64,000 nt of DNA from Nitzschia sp. DOCU1 (Eukaryota; Bacillariophyta; Bacillariophyceae; Bacillariales; Bacillariaceae): positions 434,001 through 498,000 of the forward strand of contig OX595985.1 of assembly GCA_951394045.1 (NCBI GenBank), in the 5' to 3' direction. Both the position numbers and the translations under genes were made by a program. Shown here piece by piece: positions 62,802 to 64,000 of this stretch. Every line of letters starts with the position of its first letter. Positions within the stretch are counted from its first letter, which is position 1. The notes under the pieces are model-generated. The model did not search any database and was not told the origin of the DNA. It saw nothing but the letters and a program-made list of their open reading frames with translations.

Positions 62802-62943
62802 TGAACTACGCGTGTGAAGCAATCAACTATCCATTATTATGAGGGCTACGAGTAGGCATGGATGCCGACGAGCGATCTTGAATGAGGTTTGACATCCTCG
62901 TACGTCAGTCCAGAGGTGCGTCAGAGACTCGTGGCGCATCACA
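62802..62943 (-). repeat. Gypsy 5' LTR (right end in window)
   Basis: 142 bp, identical by eye to the left LTR; TACGTCA at 62901-62907. Confidence 0.93.
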
Positions 62944-63323
62944 TTCCACTACTAGTAGCAACCCCCGAAACCAAGAATCGCCTCTGTGCTCTGTCGTCGT
63001 CATTGTTTTGCACCCTAATAGCAACACTGGAGCGAACGCGGTTATCACGTTTCACCTGCCACTAGATTATCAATGTCACTATACGTGCTAGCCTTTCCCA
63101 GCATCCTATTTCTGTCGTCATAAATTGCAGTAACGACATCGCACCCCAAAAACAAGACTAGGAGGCGTCGCACGCCGAGATGGGCATAGTAGGGGTACCG
63201 ACAAACGTTTGGGATGTTTCTTTTTGTAGAAAACTGGACGAACATACTTTCTATGGCTTTCAACTTCCTCTTCTAAGTATAAGGTACGTCTAGTAGCCAC
63301 AAACAAAACCATGCCCAGCCCCG
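62944..63323. other. Right flank of gypsy / 3' flank of epimerase gene
   Basis: Host DNA between the gypsy 5' LTR and the epimerase stop codon. Nothing recognised. Confidence 0.5.
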
Positions 63324-64000
63324 TTATGATTGCATTCTGTATTGAGAGGCATCGTGCTCTCGAAACCATGCGACGAATTTGGTGATTCCTTCTTCAATCG
63401 GGGTCGAGGGATTGTACCCCAGCAGCCTTCGGGCCTTGGTAATGTCGGCATAAGTTACCGGCACGTCGCCCTTTTGCATCCCCACGGTTTGAATCTGTGC
63501 CTTGCGCCCAACTCGTTCTTCCACAAGTCGAACAAAGTCAGCCAAGACAACGGGGCGCCCATTCCCTAAATTGACAATCTCGGGTTGTCCCGTATGAACG
63601 TAAAGAGCATTGACGACACCCTGGACAATATCGTCCACGTAAGTGAAGTCGCGTTGACTGTTGCCGTGGTTGAAGACTTTAATGGTTTGATTGTTCGAGA
63701 TTTTGTCGGTAAAAATCCAAGGCGCCATGTCGGGGCGACCATAAGGTCCGTACACGGTGAAGAATCGTAGACCGATGCTAGAAATATTGTAAAGGTTCCA
63801 ATAGGTATGTGCAATGAGTTCGTCACTTCGTTTTGTGGCCGCATAGAGGCTGGCGGGGTCGGCCACCAAATCCGTCTCCCGAAACGGGACTTTGACGTTA
63901 TTTCCATAGACAGATGAAGATGAAGCATATATCAGAGTTTCCTTGAGATTGAGCTCATTCAGAGCTTCGAGCAAGTGGACGAAACAGTCGACGTTGTTCT
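63324..64000 (-). CDS. UDP-glucuronate 4-epimerase-like protein, N-terminal part outside window
   Basis: Open to the right window edge; only the C-terminal ~225 residues are visible. SDR-type epimerase features: FVHLLEALNEL, IYASSSSVYG, the catalytic YAATK (Y-x3-K), GLRFFTVYGPYGRPDMA, QRDFTYVDDIVQGV, IVNLGNGRPV and MQKGDVPVTYADITKA. These match UDP-glucuronate 4-epimerase (GAE) and relatives, which interconvert UDP-GlcA and UDP-GalA for polysaccharide synthesis. The Rossmann NAD-binding GxxGxxG motif should lie beyond the edge. Ends with TAA at 63324-63326. Confidence 0.9.
   Translation of the reverse strand, partial: NNVDCFVHLLEALNELNLKETLIYASSSSVYGNNVKVPFRETDLVADPASLYAATKRSDELIAHTYWNLYNISSIGLRFFTVYGPYGRPDMAPWIFTDKISNNQTIKVFNHGNSQRDFTYVDDIVQGVVNALYVHTGQPEIVNLGNGRPVVLADFVRLVEERVGRKAQIQTVGMQKGDVPVTYADITKARRLLGYNPSTPIEEGITKFVAWFREHDASQYRMQS

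Larger units (their letters stand above)
57963..62943 (-). mobile_element. Full-length Ty3/gypsy LTR retrotransposon
   Basis: 4981 bp on the minus strand. LTRs of 142 bp (57963-58104 and 62802-62943) appear identical and read TGTGATGCG...GTAGTTCA on the element strand. Pol order is protease, RT, RNase H, integrase, so Metaviridae/gypsy type. A purine-rich tract GGTTGGGGAGAG (58105-58116, minus) precedes the 3' LTR. Flanks share only GAA or GAAT depending on how the terminal T is assigned, so the target duplication is short or imperfect. No TGG-type primer-binding site adjoins the 5' LTR. Both reading frames are intact, so the element is young and potentially active. Confidence 0.94.

Noticed and set aside
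1..64000. tRNA, rRNA or snRNA genes
   Set aside because: No stretch with a convincing T-loop (GTTCGAATC-type) plus matching acceptor stem, and no rRNA-like sequence, was seen; a covariance-model search would be decisive.

Overview
The window looks like nuclear DNA of a diatom, most likely a pennate one; the species cannot be fixed from the sequence. The case rests on short GT-AG introns (65-115 nt in almost every spliced gene), a receptor-type cyclase/phosphodiesterase fusion, LRR membrane proteins without kinase domains, an HSF factor, a DUF6824-like protein with a DVLLGRG core, and Ty1/copia and Ty3/gypsy elements of the kind reported from diatoms. Nothing resembles a prokaryotic operon.

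Layout. 1-6.0 kb: 3' part of a coiled-coil gene, a frameshifted Tc1/mariner/IS630-like transposase, a gene-poor stretch and a YIPF5/Yip1 membrane-traffic gene (minus). 6.7-18 kb: an LRR membrane protein with a long cytosolic N-tail (minus), a seven-exon receptor cyclase fused to an HD phosphodiesterase (plus), and a five-exon ABCG half-transporter (plus). 18.5-21.8 kb: armadillo-repeat protein (minus). 23-30.3 kb is a graveyard and repeat zone: an LRR remnant with an internal duplication, an array of duplicated protein-kinase exons, a broken PWWP gene, an intact coiled-coil gene with three almost identical 153-bp units, and a decayed CDC16/APC6-like fragment. 30.8-32.4 kb: NIF/FCP1-like HAD gene.

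32.5-42.3 kb: a copia element with 312-bp LTRs that look identical and a matching flanking 6-mer; its gag is split by a 3.5-kb Crypton-like tyrosine-recombinase element. 42.7-57.2 kb: ankyrin/SR-like protein, a small two-TM protein, an HSF, a type I LRR membrane protein and the DUF6824 gene. 58.0-62.9 kb: a complete gypsy element (minus) with identical 142-bp LTRs. The window closes in the C-terminal part of a UDP-glucuronate 4-epimerase-like gene.

The most unusual signals are: (1) two nearly identical 85-nt introns on either side of a 31-nt exon in the cyclase; (2) the Crypton inside copia gag, where removing the insert with one AGGA restores the frame; (3) the same gag-UGA-pol single-frame layout in two unrelated retrotransposons; (4) a three-fold 156-bp array of one kinase activation-segment exon. 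Functionally, the cyclase/PDE and the two LRR proteins suggest a surface-signalling neighbourhood, but nothing in the sequence shows that they act together.
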